Below the pieces are notes generated by a model. That model made no database searches and had not been told where the DNA came from. It was given only the letters and a program-made list of their open reading frames with translations. From NCBI GenBank assembly GCA_965223115.1, contig OZ244982.1, positions 186,001-250,000 of the forward strand: a stretch of 64,000 nt of DNA, read 5' to 3'. The first letter of the stretch is position 1. Each line of letters opens with the position of its first letter. The translations under genes and the position numbers were made by a program. Of the stretch, positions 35,605-45,700 are shown piece after piece. Source of the DNA: CBDCUI01 sp965223115. GTDB taxonomy: Bacteria; Pseudomonadota; Gammaproteobacteria; UBA4575.

Positions 35605-36618
35605 TTGAATGAAGAACTAATACTATCTGGTACCTTAATAAAACTGGCTACAAGTACAATATTGCAACTTGAGCTCCCGCCTTTGTATACAAATACACCA
35701 TTGACCATGCCTGTACACGTCATTCGTGGCAGGGAGGATGGACCTAAATTATTTATAAGTGCAGCTATTCACGGCGATGAACTCAATGGTGTCGAAATTG
35801 TAAGGCGACTTATAAAAAGAATATCTTTAAAAAAACTATCAGGCACATTGATTGCTGTTCCTGTTGTTAATGTATATGGAATGTTACAGCACTCGCGCTA
35901 TTTACCAGATCGTCGTGATTTAAATCGTAGTTTTCCTGGTTCTTCTCAAGGATCTTTAGCAGCTCGACTTGCTAATTTATTTATGAATGAAATCGTTGCT
36001 AATTGTACTCATGGTATCGATTTACATACCGCTGCATTAAATCGCGATAACTTACCTCAAATTCGCGCAGATTTAAGTGATGATGAAACGAAAGATTTAG
36101 CAAAGGCATTTGGTGTGCCCGTGATTGTTAATTCTAAGTTGCGTGATGGCTCATTACGTGAAGCGGCACGTGCGAAAAATGTGCATGTATTGGTATATGA
36201 AGCCGGTGAAGCGATGCGTTTCAATGAGGCAAACATTAAAGCTGGTATTAGTGGAATACTGAGGGTCATGAAACATCTTGGAATGATAGAGTTACCACCA
36301 AAAAATAAATCGAATACAGCTGAACCTCAGATTGCAGAAACAAGTAGTTGGATGCGTGCCCCAATAAGCGGCATCTTTAGATCAAAAACTCGATTAGGTA
36401 AACAAATCCTTAAAGGTCAAATTATAGGAAGTGTAGAAGATGTTAGTGGATCGTTTAGCCCAGCAAATGTATTAGCCCCTGACGATGGCATTGTTATTGG
36501 TAAGTCAAACATTCCACTTGTATATGAAGGTGATCCGTTGTATCACATTGCATATTTTAGGAACGTTGAGAAAGTTGTAGAAAGTCTTGATAACTATGAG
36601 TTTGTACAAACAACATAA
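35605..36618 (+). CDS. Succinylglutamate desuccinylase/aspartoacylase family hydrolase
   Basis: 337 residues from TTG 35605. Zinc-carboxypeptidase-like fold with ligands in AAIHGDELNGVE (His56, Glu59) and a His in HGIDLHT. The C-terminal third, APISGIFRSKTRLGKQIL onward, is the beta-barrel extension of the family. Members remove acyl groups from amino acids; this subgroup is repeatedly found with RimK and RimB-like genes, so it probably acts on the ligase product or a related amide. A clear terminator follows. Confidence 0.88.
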   Translation: MNEELILSGTLIKLATSTILQLELPPLYTNTPLTMPVHVIRGREDGPKLFISAAIHGDELNGVEIVRRLIKRISLKKLSGTLIAVPVVNVYGMLQHSRYLPDRRDLNRSFPGSSQGSLAARLANLFMNEIVANCTHGIDLHTAALNRDNLPQIRADLSDDETKDLAKAFGVPVIVNSKLRDGSLREAARAKNVHVLVYEAGEAMRFNEANIKAGISGILRVMKHLGMIELPPKNKSNTAEPQIAETSSWMRAPISGIFRSKTRLGKQILKGQIIGSVEDVSGSFSPANVLAPDDGIVIGKSNIPLVYEGDPLYHIAYFRNVEKVVESLDNYEFVQTT

Positions 36619-36649
36619 GTTAGTGCACATCTCTAAGTAACTAAATTTT

Positions 36650-36672
36650 AGGCTGCTGATGCAGCCTTTTTT
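36650..36672 (+). terminator. Intrinsic terminator after the amidoligase cassette
   Basis: AGGCTGC-TGAT-GCAGCCT followed by TTTTTT: a 7-bp GC-rich stem, tetraloop and T-run, 31 bp after the aspartoacylase-like stop. It separates the cassette from mgtE. Confidence 0.88.
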
Positions 36673-36756
36673 GTTTGTGTGGAATTATTTAAGAACTACA
36701 GTTGTATTTTTTGTGATTAGTGAATTGCAATGAATTAAATTTTATAGGTAGAAAAA

Positions 36757-38133
36757 ATGTCTGACATGCATGACACGTTGAAAAATGAAGACACAGTTGA
36801 TCCATGGGAAAAACTTCATGAGCTTATCTTGGCTAAAAACGTTAAGGAAACGAGTGCATACTTAAATGGCCTAGAATCCGATGAAACACTGCGAGTGTTC
36901 AGTCGATTAAGTAATGAAGATCAGCAGGAACTGTTATCCAGTTTGACGCCAGTGGATGCTGCTGAAATTATCCTTGATGTTCCTGATGAGCAAGCAGCGG
37001 ATTTAGTAGAACAGCTACCTTCAAAAGACGCCGCCTCGATCTTAGAAGAAATGGAAAGTCATGAGCAAGCCGATATTGTTGGTGATCTTGCTAAGGATGA
37101 AGCAGAGGCGATTTTAGCAGAAATGGATCCTGCAGAAGCAGCTGAAGTGCGAGAGCTCGCAACATTCCCAGATGATGAAGCAGGTGGTTTGATGGTAACA
37201 GAATATGTTTCTTTCAAAGAGTATTCACAAGTAAGCGATGTCATAAATTTTCTACAACAAACTACGGAAGATCGATCTGAGTTTGAGGCTAATTTTTATG
37301 TAACATCAGAGAAAAATAAATTATTAGGTGTTGTAAGCTCTCGTAAATTATTGATGGTACCTCGAGAAACTGCTTTAAAAGATATTCTAATTGATCCAAT
37401 TTATGTTCAATTAACATCATCATTAGATGAAATTGATGAGTTATTTGAAACGCATGATTTTTTTGGTGTTCCTGTAGTCGATGATGTAAATAGATTGGTC
37501 GGTGTCGTTAGGCGACAAGATATTTTACGTGCACTCACAGAGCGTGCTGATAAAGCACAGCTAAAATCTAAAGGTATTGTTGTAGGTGAAGAAACAAGGA
37601 ATATGCCTACTGCAGTTCGTTCACGACGACGCCTTTCTTGGCTAAGTATTAATATTGTTCTTAACGTAATTTCTGCAAGTGTAATCGCGATGTTTACGGA
37701 CACTTTGAGTGCTGTTATTGCATTAGCTGTGTTTTTACCCATCGTTTCGGATATGAGTGGATGCTCCGGCAATCAGGCAGTAGCAGTAAGCATGCGAGAA
37801 CTTTCATTGGGGCTCATCAAACCATTAGATGTATTACACGTGTGGTTTAAAGAAGTGAAAGTGGGCTTAATTAATGGTGTTGCTTTAGGAGTTTTGCTTG
37901 GTGTGGTTGCTTATTTATGGCAAAGCAATTTAGTTTTAAGTTTTGTCGTGGGTGTTGCGCTTGCACTCAATACGCTTGTTGCAGTGTCAATCGGTGGTAC
38001 AGTACCGCTTTTATTACGATGGATTAATGTAGATCCGGCGGTGGCATCAGGCCCAGTACTCACTACAATTACGGATTTATGTGGATTTTTTCTAGTTCTA
38101 AGTATTGCAACACTTATGCTTCCGTTGTTTTAA
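36757..38133 (+). CDS. mgtE: Magnesium transporter MgtE
   Basis: 458 residues, standard. The N-terminal MgtE_N superhelix (about 20-130, with repeated DAAEIILDVPDEQAADLVEQL-like units) is followed by two CBS domains (about 140-265), then five membrane helices from about 290. Pore signature FLPIVSDMSGCSGNQAVAVSMRE. Mg2+ entry gated by Mg2+ binding to the cytosolic domains. The gene has its own leader after the terminator; no Mg riboswitch was recognised. A PP2C gene follows after 24 bp. Confidence 0.95.
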   Translation: MSDMHDTLKNEDTVDPWEKLHELILAKNVKETSAYLNGLESDETLRVFSRLSNEDQQELLSSLTPVDAAEIILDVPDEQAADLVEQLPSKDAASILEEMESHEQADIVGDLAKDEAEAILAEMDPAEAAEVRELATFPDDEAGGLMVTEYVSFKEYSQVSDVINFLQQTTEDRSEFEANFYVTSEKNKLLGVVSSRKLLMVPRETALKDILIDPIYVQLTSSLDEIDELFETHDFFGVPVVDDVNRLVGVVRRQDILRALTERADKAQLKSKGIVVGEETRNMPTAVRSRRRLSWLSINIVLNVISASVIAMFTDTLSAVIALAVFLPIVSDMSGCSGNQAVAVSMRELSLGLIKPLDVLHVWFKEVKVGLINGVALGVLLGVVAYLWQSNLVLSFVVGVALALNTLVAVSIGGTVPLLLRWINVDPAVASGPVLTTITDLCGFFLVLSIATLMLPLF

Positions 38134-38157
38134 AAAAGTATTGAAAACTAGTGATTT

Positions 38158-38970
38158 ATGATGAATGAATTAGTTAACAACACGGTTGTATATAAATCAT
38201 CACTGCTTAAAAAGCCTGAAATTAGCCTATTTAGCGCTGGTGAGGTTGCTGCATTTAGTTTTCCTTCCTCGAACATTGCGGAGGATAATCAAGATAGCGC
38301 AATTCTGATACCTTTAAATAACCGTGAGCTGGTTCTTGGGTTATCCGATGGTGCAGGTGGGCAATCAGGAGGACAAGAAGCTTCACAAATTGTTATTAAT
38401 GAATTAAAGAAAGAACTGTTACATGACTCTAACCAAGATCAATTAATTCGAGAATCAATCTTAAATGCAATTGAATTTGCGAATAAATCTGTAATGGAGT
38501 TGAAAACCGGTGCGGGCGCAACAGCATGTATTGTATCCATCGAAGAAAATCGATGCAGACCATTTCATGTGGGCGATTCTGTGATTGCGATTACTGGACA
38601 GCGGGGAAAACTTATTTATCGTAATACGGAGCACTCACCATTAGGGTATGCGCTCCGATCTGAACTCGTCACTGAAGAGCATTTAGATTCAGAAATTTCA
38701 CATGAAGTGTTTCACTTAGTTGGGAACCCCGACATGCATATTGAAATAGGCCCAGAAATTGAACTTAAAAAGTCAGACACAATATTTATATGTAGTGATG
38801 GCATAACAGAATTAATACCTCTTGAAGAATGCTTAAAAATAGTCAAATCAGGTCCTTTGAAAAAAGCTGCAAATAAATTAATTCATAAGTATTTTGAAGT
38901 TGCTAAAAATATTGAGCATAAAGATGATGCAACTTTTATTATTTTTAGAAAAAACTATATATATAAATAA
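38158..38970 (+). CDS. PP2C-family serine/threonine protein phosphatase
   Basis: 270 residues, small single-domain PP2C. Metal and phosphate motifs: EDNQD (42-46), LGLSDGAGG (61-68), then GAGATACIVSI, FHVGDSVIAI, FICSDGITELI and the final HKDDATFIIF. It likely dephosphorylates a protein in the cytoplasm. 24 bp after mgtE on the same strand, so perhaps it acts on Mg homeostasis or the amidoligase products; no kinase gene is nearby, so this is speculation. Confidence 0.88.
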   Translation: MMNELVNNTVVYKSSLLKKPEISLFSAGEVAAFSFPSSNIAEDNQDSAILIPLNNRELVLGLSDGAGGQSGGQEASQIVINELKKELLHDSNQDQLIRESILNAIEFANKSVMELKTGAGATACIVSIEENRCRPFHVGDSVIAITGQRGKLIYRNTEHSPLGYALRSELVTEEHLDSEISHEVFHLVGNPDMHIEIGPEIELKKSDTIFICSDGITELIPLEECLKIVKSGPLKKAANKLIHKYFEVAKNIEHKDDATFIIFRKNYIYK

Positions 38971-39090
38971 ATGAAAATAATATTCATTATCAATCTTAAG
39001 TAAATCTATCAAATATCAAAATAAAAAAACTTTTTTACAAATTTTACAAATTTTGTGATTCAGGGTCCCCCTACATATATTTCACATAAT

Positions 39091-39134
39091 CATTCTTTTC
39101 CCCAGGAGGTCTATGTATGGCAAGGAAAAGAATG
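39091..39134. repeat. Inverted repeat with a ribosome site and ATG in its loop
   Basis: CATTCTTTTCC (39091-39101) and its exact complement GGAAAAGAATG (39124-39134) flank 22 nt that contain AGGAGG and ATG 39117. On the plus strand the stem is followed by CTTTTATTTC. It could be a terminator, a translational hairpin or an element end. Confidence 0.5.
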
Positions 39135-39168
39135 CTTTTATTTCAATGCCTTAAAATTTGGGAGAGAT

Positions 39169-39200
39169 AATCCTGCCGTCCCAGCCAGTTTTTAGGTTAA
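39169..39200 (+). repeat. Direct repeat, putative attR (copy of the tRNA-Gln 3' end)
   Basis: Reads AATCCTGCCGTCCCAGCC then AGTTTTTAGGTTAA and matches 30104-30135 at 30 of 32 positions, same orientation. The substitution inside the acceptor arm means it is not a functional tRNA end. It marks the probable right boundary of a roughly 9-kb island. Confidence 0.75.
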
Positions 39201-39414
39201 TATTGACCCGTATCTATTAATACCTCAAGTTAAGCCAAAAGTATCAGTAAGGTTGCACATCAGATGCTTATAAAGGCAGTTGCAAACCCCTAGTTAGCTT
39301 GTGATATACGTTGTAGATCACCATAAATTGACCTCTGAGTACTAAATTGTTGCAACCTTTTGCATTACAACTTAGTCTAAGTGTAGCAATGAAGTAAGTA
39401 AATTTGGGAATAGT

Positions 39415-39837
39415 GTGAATATTCTTCATAAGATAAGACGAAATAAAGTAGCTAGCCAAGCCCTTTTGTTAATGTTAGTGGCTTCTCTTTTTTTGTTACC
39501 TTTTACTTCATGGGCTGCATCTTATAACAGCATGCAAACCCCTACACAGTCCAGTGACTCAGTAGAAGTGGAAGTTGATAATGGCATGATTCACTGCCAT
39601 CACAATTCAATAAATAATGATAGTATTTGCAAAGATAATTGCTGCAATGATATTGAATTAGATCAAGGCTGTAAGGACTGTACAAATAGTTGTACATCCA
39701 CCACACATATATATTTTGATTCAGTAAATATAAGTCAGTTTATAAGTAATTTTATAGTCATGTATGACTTTCGATTTACTTTTTCATCGAGAAAAATCAC
39801 TCCGCCTTTTCGACCACCAATAACAACTCTTTCATAA
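39415..39837 (+). CDS. Cys/His-rich secreted protein at head of copper efflux operon
   Basis: 140 residues from GTG 39415. A signal peptide probably ends near TSWAAS. The mature part has a cluster of metal-ligand residues (MIHCHHNS, CKDNCCND, CKDCTNSC) and ends FRPPITTLS. I do not recognise a named family. Position directly before cusCBA-type genes and its composition suggest periplasmic Cu/Ag binding, by inference. The N-terminal region begins about 215 bp after the putative attR. Confidence 0.6.
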   Translation: MNILHKIRRNKVASQALLLMLVASLFLLPFTSWAASYNSMQTPTQSSDSVEVEVDNGMIHCHHNSINNDSICKDNCCNDIELDQGCKDCTNSCTSTTHIYFDSVNISQFISNFIVMYDFRFTFSSRKITPPFRPPITTLS

Positions 39838-39930
39838 AGTTATCCATATACCATTATTGAGTACCTATAAAGGTGCTTTTCTGTATCGAATGTAAAAAGT
39901 TCGAGTTGGGCTTGTGAAAGGAGCACGGTT

Positions 39931-41274
39931 ATGTGCAAATCAAATTACAGTGCAGATGATTGCTTGTGTCAATCGTATGCAGATATAAGTAAATATATTG
40001 AAGTAGTAAAACCAAGGTATATTAAAAATGTTTTGTTAATAGTGTTGACTGTATTAAGTTTACAGTTTTTTTATATCTCTTCAGTTTATGCATTAAATTT
40101 GCGTGAAGTTGAGCAGATCACAACACAAAAAGATTTTATTTCTAAGGCGCGCCAGTCTCGAGGTAATGCTCTAGGTGAAATTGCTGTTGCAGATGCACAA
40201 CTATCCGATCCTCAATTGAATTTTGGGTTGTTTAATGTACCGACTGATGATTTTGATATTAATAGTGAACCCAATACTCAATTACGGTTGGGAGTATCAC
40301 AATCTTTTCCACGTGGCAAAACACTTTCTTTTAAAGAAAAACAAACAAAATGGGCAAGTAGTGCGGAATATCAACGTGCTTCTGATGAAGTGTTGAAAGC
40401 TGTTCGGTTTGTACGTGAGCATTACTTCAATCTTTACTATCAAATTGCTTCTCAAGAAATCATCGAAGAAAGTCGTCAATATTTTGTGCAGCTTGTAGAT
40501 ATCGCTGAATCCTATTACAGAGTAGGGCGTGTCAATCAACAAGATGTTTTACAAGCACAGCTTGAGTTATCACGATTAGATGATCGCGTTATTGAATTAA
40601 AAACTAGAGAAGATTTGGCAAGAGCAGAATTAAGTAAATGGTTGGATGATAAAGCGTATGAGCCAATAGAAAAAGACTACCCAACGCTTCCTCCGCTTAC
40701 TTCACAACAAGAAATCATTAATTCTTTAATTAATCATCAGTCTATACAGGCAGAAGATGCCATGATTTCTTTTTTCAATGAAGGTGTTGCAATTGCTCGT
40801 GAACAGTATAAACCCGGTTGGAGTGTTGGTGTTGAATATCGTAAACGTTTTGGAGAAAACATTGACGGTACGAATCGCGAAGACCAAGCAGCTGCAATGG
40901 TAAAAGTAGATTTACCAATATTTACTAACAAACGTCAAGATCGACGCTTAGCTGCTAGTCAACATCAAGTTGCAGCTGCAAAGTTTATGCGTACTGATAA
41001 ATTGCAATCGCTTAGAAAAGCTGTTCTTAGAGACTATGCAAATTGGGAGAGACTTTCTGAGAGAAGCAAACTATATGAAACCAAATTAGTGCCGGAAGCG
41101 AATGCAAACGCACATGCTTCATTAACAGCATACCAAAGTGGGGTAACAGAATTTACAACACTTGCACGAGCTCGTATAACTCAATTGAATGTCCGTTTGG
41201 AAAATATGCGTGCAAAAACTGAACGTAGTCGTATGCATGCACGACTTTTATATCTCGCGGAAGGAGTACTGTGA
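39931..41274 (+). CDS. CusC/TolC-family outer membrane factor for Cu/Ag efflux
   Basis: 447 residues. The start at ATG 39931 is fixed by GAAAGGAG upstream. That gives a 34-residue Cys-containing leader (MCKSNYSADDCLC) before the hydrophobic signal segment, unusual for an exported protein. TolC-type helices follow (LQLRLGVSQSFP-like; YESKLVPEANANAHASLTAYQSG-like). No lipobox Cys is seen, unlike E. coli CusC. Outer-membrane duct for the CusB/CusA-like proteins next; the stop overlaps the cusB-like start by 4 bp. Confidence 0.85.
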   Translation: MCKSNYSADDCLCQSYADISKYIEVVKPRYIKNVLLIVLTVLSLQFFYISSVYALNLREVEQITTQKDFISKARQSRGNALGEIAVADAQLSDPQLNFGLFNVPTDDFDINSEPNTQLRLGVSQSFPRGKTLSFKEKQTKWASSAEYQRASDEVLKAVRFVREHYFNLYYQIASQEIIEESRQYFVQLVDIAESYYRVGRVNQQDVLQAQLELSRLDDRVIELKTREDLARAELSKWLDDKAYEPIEKDYPTLPPLTSQQEIINSLINHQSIQAEDAMISFFNEGVAIAREQYKPGWSVGVEYRKRFGENIDGTNREDQAAAMVKVDLPIFTNKRQDRRLAASQHQVAAAKFMRTDKLQSLRKAVLRDYANWERLSERSKLYETKLVPEANANAHASLTAYQSGVTEFTTLARARITQLNVRLENMRAKTERSRMHARLLYLAEGVL

Positions 41275-42722
41275 TGAAAAAAATATTTTATCATTTGGTT
41301 GTTTTAGTTCTTGCGAGCTTTTCATTTTTTCTTTGCAATATAGTATTGGCAGAAGAGGATCAAGAGGTTTTATATTGGGTTGCGCCAATGGATCCGAATT
41401 ATAAAAGAGACAGGCCTGGCAAATCTCCAATGGGGATGGATCTAATTCCCGTTTATAAAAATGAACAACAAGGAGCTGGTAGTGAAGTTGTTATTGCTCC
41501 TGAAGTTGTACAGAATTTGGGGGTTCGCACTGCTGTAGCTGAACGATCGATGTTATGGCGAAGAGTAAATACAGTTGGTTTTGTGGGTTATGATGAATCG
41601 AAATTAAGCCATATTCATCTACGAACACAAGGCTGGATAGAAAACTTAACTGTACAGTCAGAGGGAGATCGTGTTCAAAAAGGCCAACTTCTTTTTAAAC
41701 TATACTCACCAGAGCTCGTCAATGCACAAGAAGAGTATTTACAAGCACTCTCACTAGGTAATAAAACATTAGTAAATGCATCTAAACAACGTTTATTTGC
41801 ATTGGGAATTCCTTCTTCAGAAATCAAGCGTCTTAATAAAGAGCGTACAGCTCAACAAACCATTTCGTATTATGCGCCTCAAGATGGTGTCGTTTCCTTG
41901 CTCAAGGCAAGAGAGGGCATGTTTGTAAAACCTGAAAACCAGGTAGCTACGCTGGCAGATCTTTCTACAGTATGGGTTATGGCAGAGGTATTTGAGAGGC
42001 AAAGCAGTTGGGTTGAAGTTGGGCAACCTGCAGAAGTTAGGTTCTCTTATTTACCAGGTAAAAAATTTGAAGGGCGAGTTGAATATATATATCCAGATCT
42101 TGATCAAATGACCAGGGCGCTTACGGTTCGATTGAAATTTGATAATCCGGGTGAGGCACTTAAGCCAAACATGTTTGGTGATGTATATATTTTTGCAGGA
42201 GCGAAAAAAAATATCATAGTTGTGCCACGTGAATCTGTAATACGTACAGGGACGAGCGAACGCGTCATTCTTGCAAAAGACGGAGGCCGGTTTGAACCAC
42301 GCGAAGTTGTTACTGGTATTGAAAGTGGTGACTGGATCGAAATTCAAAGTGGCTTGGATGAAGGAGAAGATGTCGTAATTTCTGGACAGTTCCTTATTGA
42401 TTCTGAAGCGAGTACAAAAGCCAGCTTTACTCGAATGACAAGTCAGTCAAACGAACAAGAAATGGTTGATAGTAAAGCTATGAGTGAGGAAATTCTTGCT
42501 GAAGGAGTAGTGGAAGAAGTATTCAAGGCAGAAAAAAAATTGCGAATTACACATGGACCAATTGAAAAATTGGGTTGGCCACAGATGAAAATGGATTTTC
42601 AGATCAGCAAAGATTATTACGTTGATAAATTTAATTTGAAACCAGGAGAACGTATTACTTTTACTTTGATAAAAGTGGGAGACCATTACGAAATCTCCTC
42701 CATTAACAAGATGGATCAATAA
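41271..42722 (+). CDS. CusB-like periplasmic adaptor with fused CusF domain
   Basis: 483 residues. After the signal peptide comes the CusB metal-handling N-terminus YWVAPMDPNYKRDRPGKSPM, with Met40, Met54 and Met56 at the positions used by E. coli CusB for Cu(I)/Ag(I). The HlyD-type lipoyl, barrel and hairpin domains follow to about 400. The last 75 residues are a CusF domain with THGPIEKLGWPQMKM: His, Trp and two Met ligands all present. Thus chaperone and adaptor are one protein. Overlaps the cusC-like gene; the cusA-like gene follows 14 bp later. Confidence 0.92.
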   Translation: MMKKIFYHLVVLVLASFSFFLCNIVLAEEDQEVLYWVAPMDPNYKRDRPGKSPMGMDLIPVYKNEQQGAGSEVVIAPEVVQNLGVRTAVAERSMLWRRVNTVGFVGYDESKLSHIHLRTQGWIENLTVQSEGDRVQKGQLLFKLYSPELVNAQEEYLQALSLGNKTLVNASKQRLFALGIPSSEIKRLNKERTAQQTISYYAPQDGVVSLLKAREGMFVKPENQVATLADLSTVWVMAEVFERQSSWVEVGQPAEVRFSYLPGKKFEGRVEYIYPDLDQMTRALTVRLKFDNPGEALKPNMFGDVYIFAGAKKNIIVVPRESVIRTGTSERVILAKDGGRFEPREVVTGIESGDWIEIQSGLDEGEDVVISGQFLIDSEASTKASFTRMTSQSNEQEMVDSKAMSEEILAEGVVEEVFKAEKKLRITHGPIEKLGWPQMKMDFQISKDYYVDKFNLKPGERITFTLIKVGDHYEISSINKMDQ

Positions 42723-42736
42723 AGGGGGAGTTTCAA

Positions 42737-45700
42737 ATGATTGGTAAAATAATTGATTATTCTATTAGTAATCGTATCTTTGTAATACTTTTCACTATAT
42801 TTCTTACGGGATGGGGTATATATGCTGTTAAAAACATACCTATTGATGCCATACCGGATTTATCTGATGTTCAGGTAATTATTAAAACTAGCTATGCAGG
42901 ACAAGCCCCACAAGTTGTTGAAGACCAAATTACTTATCCCTTAAGTATCGCAATGTTGTCTGTGCCTAAAGCAGTAAATGTGCGTGGATATTCATTTTTT
43001 GGTGACTCCTATGTGTATGTAATTTTTGAAGACGGAACGGATCTTTATTGGGCTCGTACGCGTGTACTTGAATATTTAAGTCAAGTGTCAAGTACATTGC
43101 CCACATCTGCTAGGCCACAAATTGGTCCCGACGCTACTGGAGTTGGTTGGATATATGAATATGCGTTAATCGATCGTACGGGTGGACATGATCTTGCACA
43201 ACTACGGAGTATTCAAGACTGGTATTTAAAGTATGAACTACAAACTGTGGGCGGTGTGTCAGAAGTCGCGACAGTGGGTGGAATGGTCAAACAATATCAA
43301 GTTGTAATAAATCCTAATAGTTTGCGTGCACATGGCATTCCTCTTTCAAAAGTTCGCCAAGCTATTTCAAGAGCAAACCAGGAGACGGGTGGCTCGGTAA
43401 TTGAAATGGCAGAAGCAGAATATATGGTGCGGGCAACAGGATATATTAATGACATAAAGGATTTACATAAAATTCCTTTAGCTGTAAACGAACGTGGGAC
43501 ACCAATATTGTTAGAAGATGTTGCTGAAATACGATTGGGCCCACAATTAAGACGTGGAATTGCAGAGCTAGATGGAGAAGGTGAAGTTGTCGGGGGTATT
43601 GTGGTCATGCGTTTTGGAGAAAATGCATTGCAAACTATCCAAAATGTAAAATCAAAAATTAAAGAATTAACTGCTGGACTTCCAGATGGTGTTGAAATCA
43701 TTGAAACGTATAATCGTGCTTCTTTAATAGAGCGTGCAGTTGATACTCTTAATGAAAAGCTTATTCAAGAATTTATTGTAGTCGCACTCGTATGCGCATT
43801 TTTCTTGTTTCATTTACGTTCATCACTTGTCATCGTTTTATCATTACCTGTTGGTATTTTAACTGCGTTTATTATCATGCAGAGGATGGGTATTAATGCC
43901 AACATCATGTCACTAGGTGGTATTGCAATTGCAATTGGAGTAATGGTAGATGCTGCTGTAGTTATGATTGAAAACATGCATAAACATTTGGAAGCTGAGG
44001 GCGTAAAAAAGCGAAATCGATGGGAAATTATTAGCGAATCAACTAAAGAAGTGGGACCACCTATTTTTTTCTCATTGATCATTACCACTTTAAGTTTCTT
44101 ACCTGTGTTTACCCTAGAGGCTCAAGAGGGTCGATTATTTAGCCCACTTGCTTACACTAAAACATTTGCAATGGCGGCGGCTGCAATTTTTTCGATCACA
44201 TTGGTTCCTGTTTTGATGGGTTATTTTGTACGTGGTCGTATAATTCCAGAGCATAAAAATCCAATTAATCGAATGCTTATCGCTGTTTACCGACCGCTAA
44301 TTAGTTTTGTTCTTAAAGCCCCAAAAATAGTTTTAGTAATCGCCTTAGTTGTGGTAGTAGCAGGGTTATGGCCCATGACTCGGCTAGGTAGTGAATTCAT
44401 GCCAGACTTAAATGAGGGCGATTTGTTGTATATGCCTACAACCTATCCTTCAATTTCTATTGGTAAAGCACAAGAGCTGTTGCAACAAACGGATAAATTA
44501 ATACGTACCGTACCTGAAGTTGAAACAGTATTTGGGAAAATGGGTCGAGCAGATACCGCCACTGATACCGCTCCGCTTACCATGATAGAAACTACTATAA
44601 AACTCAAGCCAGAAAAAGAATGGCGTAAGGGTGTAGACATAAATGATTTAAAGAGCGAGTTTAATAAACTTATTCAGTTTCCAGGTATAAGTAATGCTTG
44701 GGTAATGCCTATAAAAAATCGTATCGATATGCTCTCAACGGGCATAAAAACACCAGTTGGAATTAAAATAGCAGGAGCAGACTTATCTATAATTCAAGAA
44801 ATTGGAAAAGAAGTTGAAGCAGTTGTTAAACAAGTACCAGGTACTGCGAGTGCTTATTCTGAACGAGTATCAAGTGGACGTTACATAATTATCGACATTG
44901 ATCGTAATGCCGCATCTAGGTATGCCCTTGATATAATGGAAATACAAGAAGTCGTACAAACTGCTATTGGCGGTATGCGATTATCAATGACTACTGAAGG
45001 ACTTGAGCGTTACCCTATTAATTTGAGATATCCAAAAGATTGGCGCGATTCTCTTGCACGACTTCGTGATCTTCCTGTGGTAACACCGACAGGTGCACAA
45101 GTAGCTTTACAGGAAGTCGCAGACATAAGGATTGAAGATGGTCCTGCTTTAATTAAAACAGAAAATGCAAGGCTTAATGGTTGGGTCTATGTCGATATTG
45201 AAAATAGAGACTTAGGTTCATATGTTCAAGATGCTAAAAAAGCTGTCATAGAAAATGTAAACCTACCCCCAGGATATACGGTATCTTGGTCTGGTCAATA
45301 TGAATATCTTTTACGTGCTAAGCAACGTTTATCAGTAGTTATTCCGGTTACCTTGGTCATTATAATTTTTCTTCTATATATGAGTTTTCGCCGCATAACT
45401 GAAGTGGTCATTATTATAGCAACACTTCCGATGGCGCTAGTTGGGGGTATTATTCTAATGTATTTGCTTGACTATGATATGTCCGTTGCTGTCGGTGTTG
45501 GATTTATTGCGCTCGCAGGCCTGAGCGTCGAAATTGGTGTGGTAATGTTGGTGTATTTAAATCACGCATTAAAAAATATTAAACAACAAATTAAGTCAGA
45601 TAATCGTGTATTAACAAATCAAGATATTAGAAATTCAGTGATAGATGGTGCATTAATGCGAATAAGACCTATTATAATGACTGTTGCTGCAACGATTGCT

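Larger units (their letters stand above)
38971..39414. other. Intergenic junction region: repeats and att copy
   Basis: 444 bp with no proper gene. It holds AT-rich repeats (ACAAATTTT twice near 39036), an 11-bp inverted repeat (39091-39134), a 17-codon frame with an ideal AGGAGG (39117-39170), and the second copy of the tRNA-Gln 3' end (39169-39200). The remaining 200 bp before the next gene show nothing recognisable. The look is of an island end. Confidence 0.6.

Noticed and set aside
43297..43701. 134-codon antisense frame within cusA
   Set aside because: Fully inside a well-supported gene, no ribosome site and no recognisable domain.
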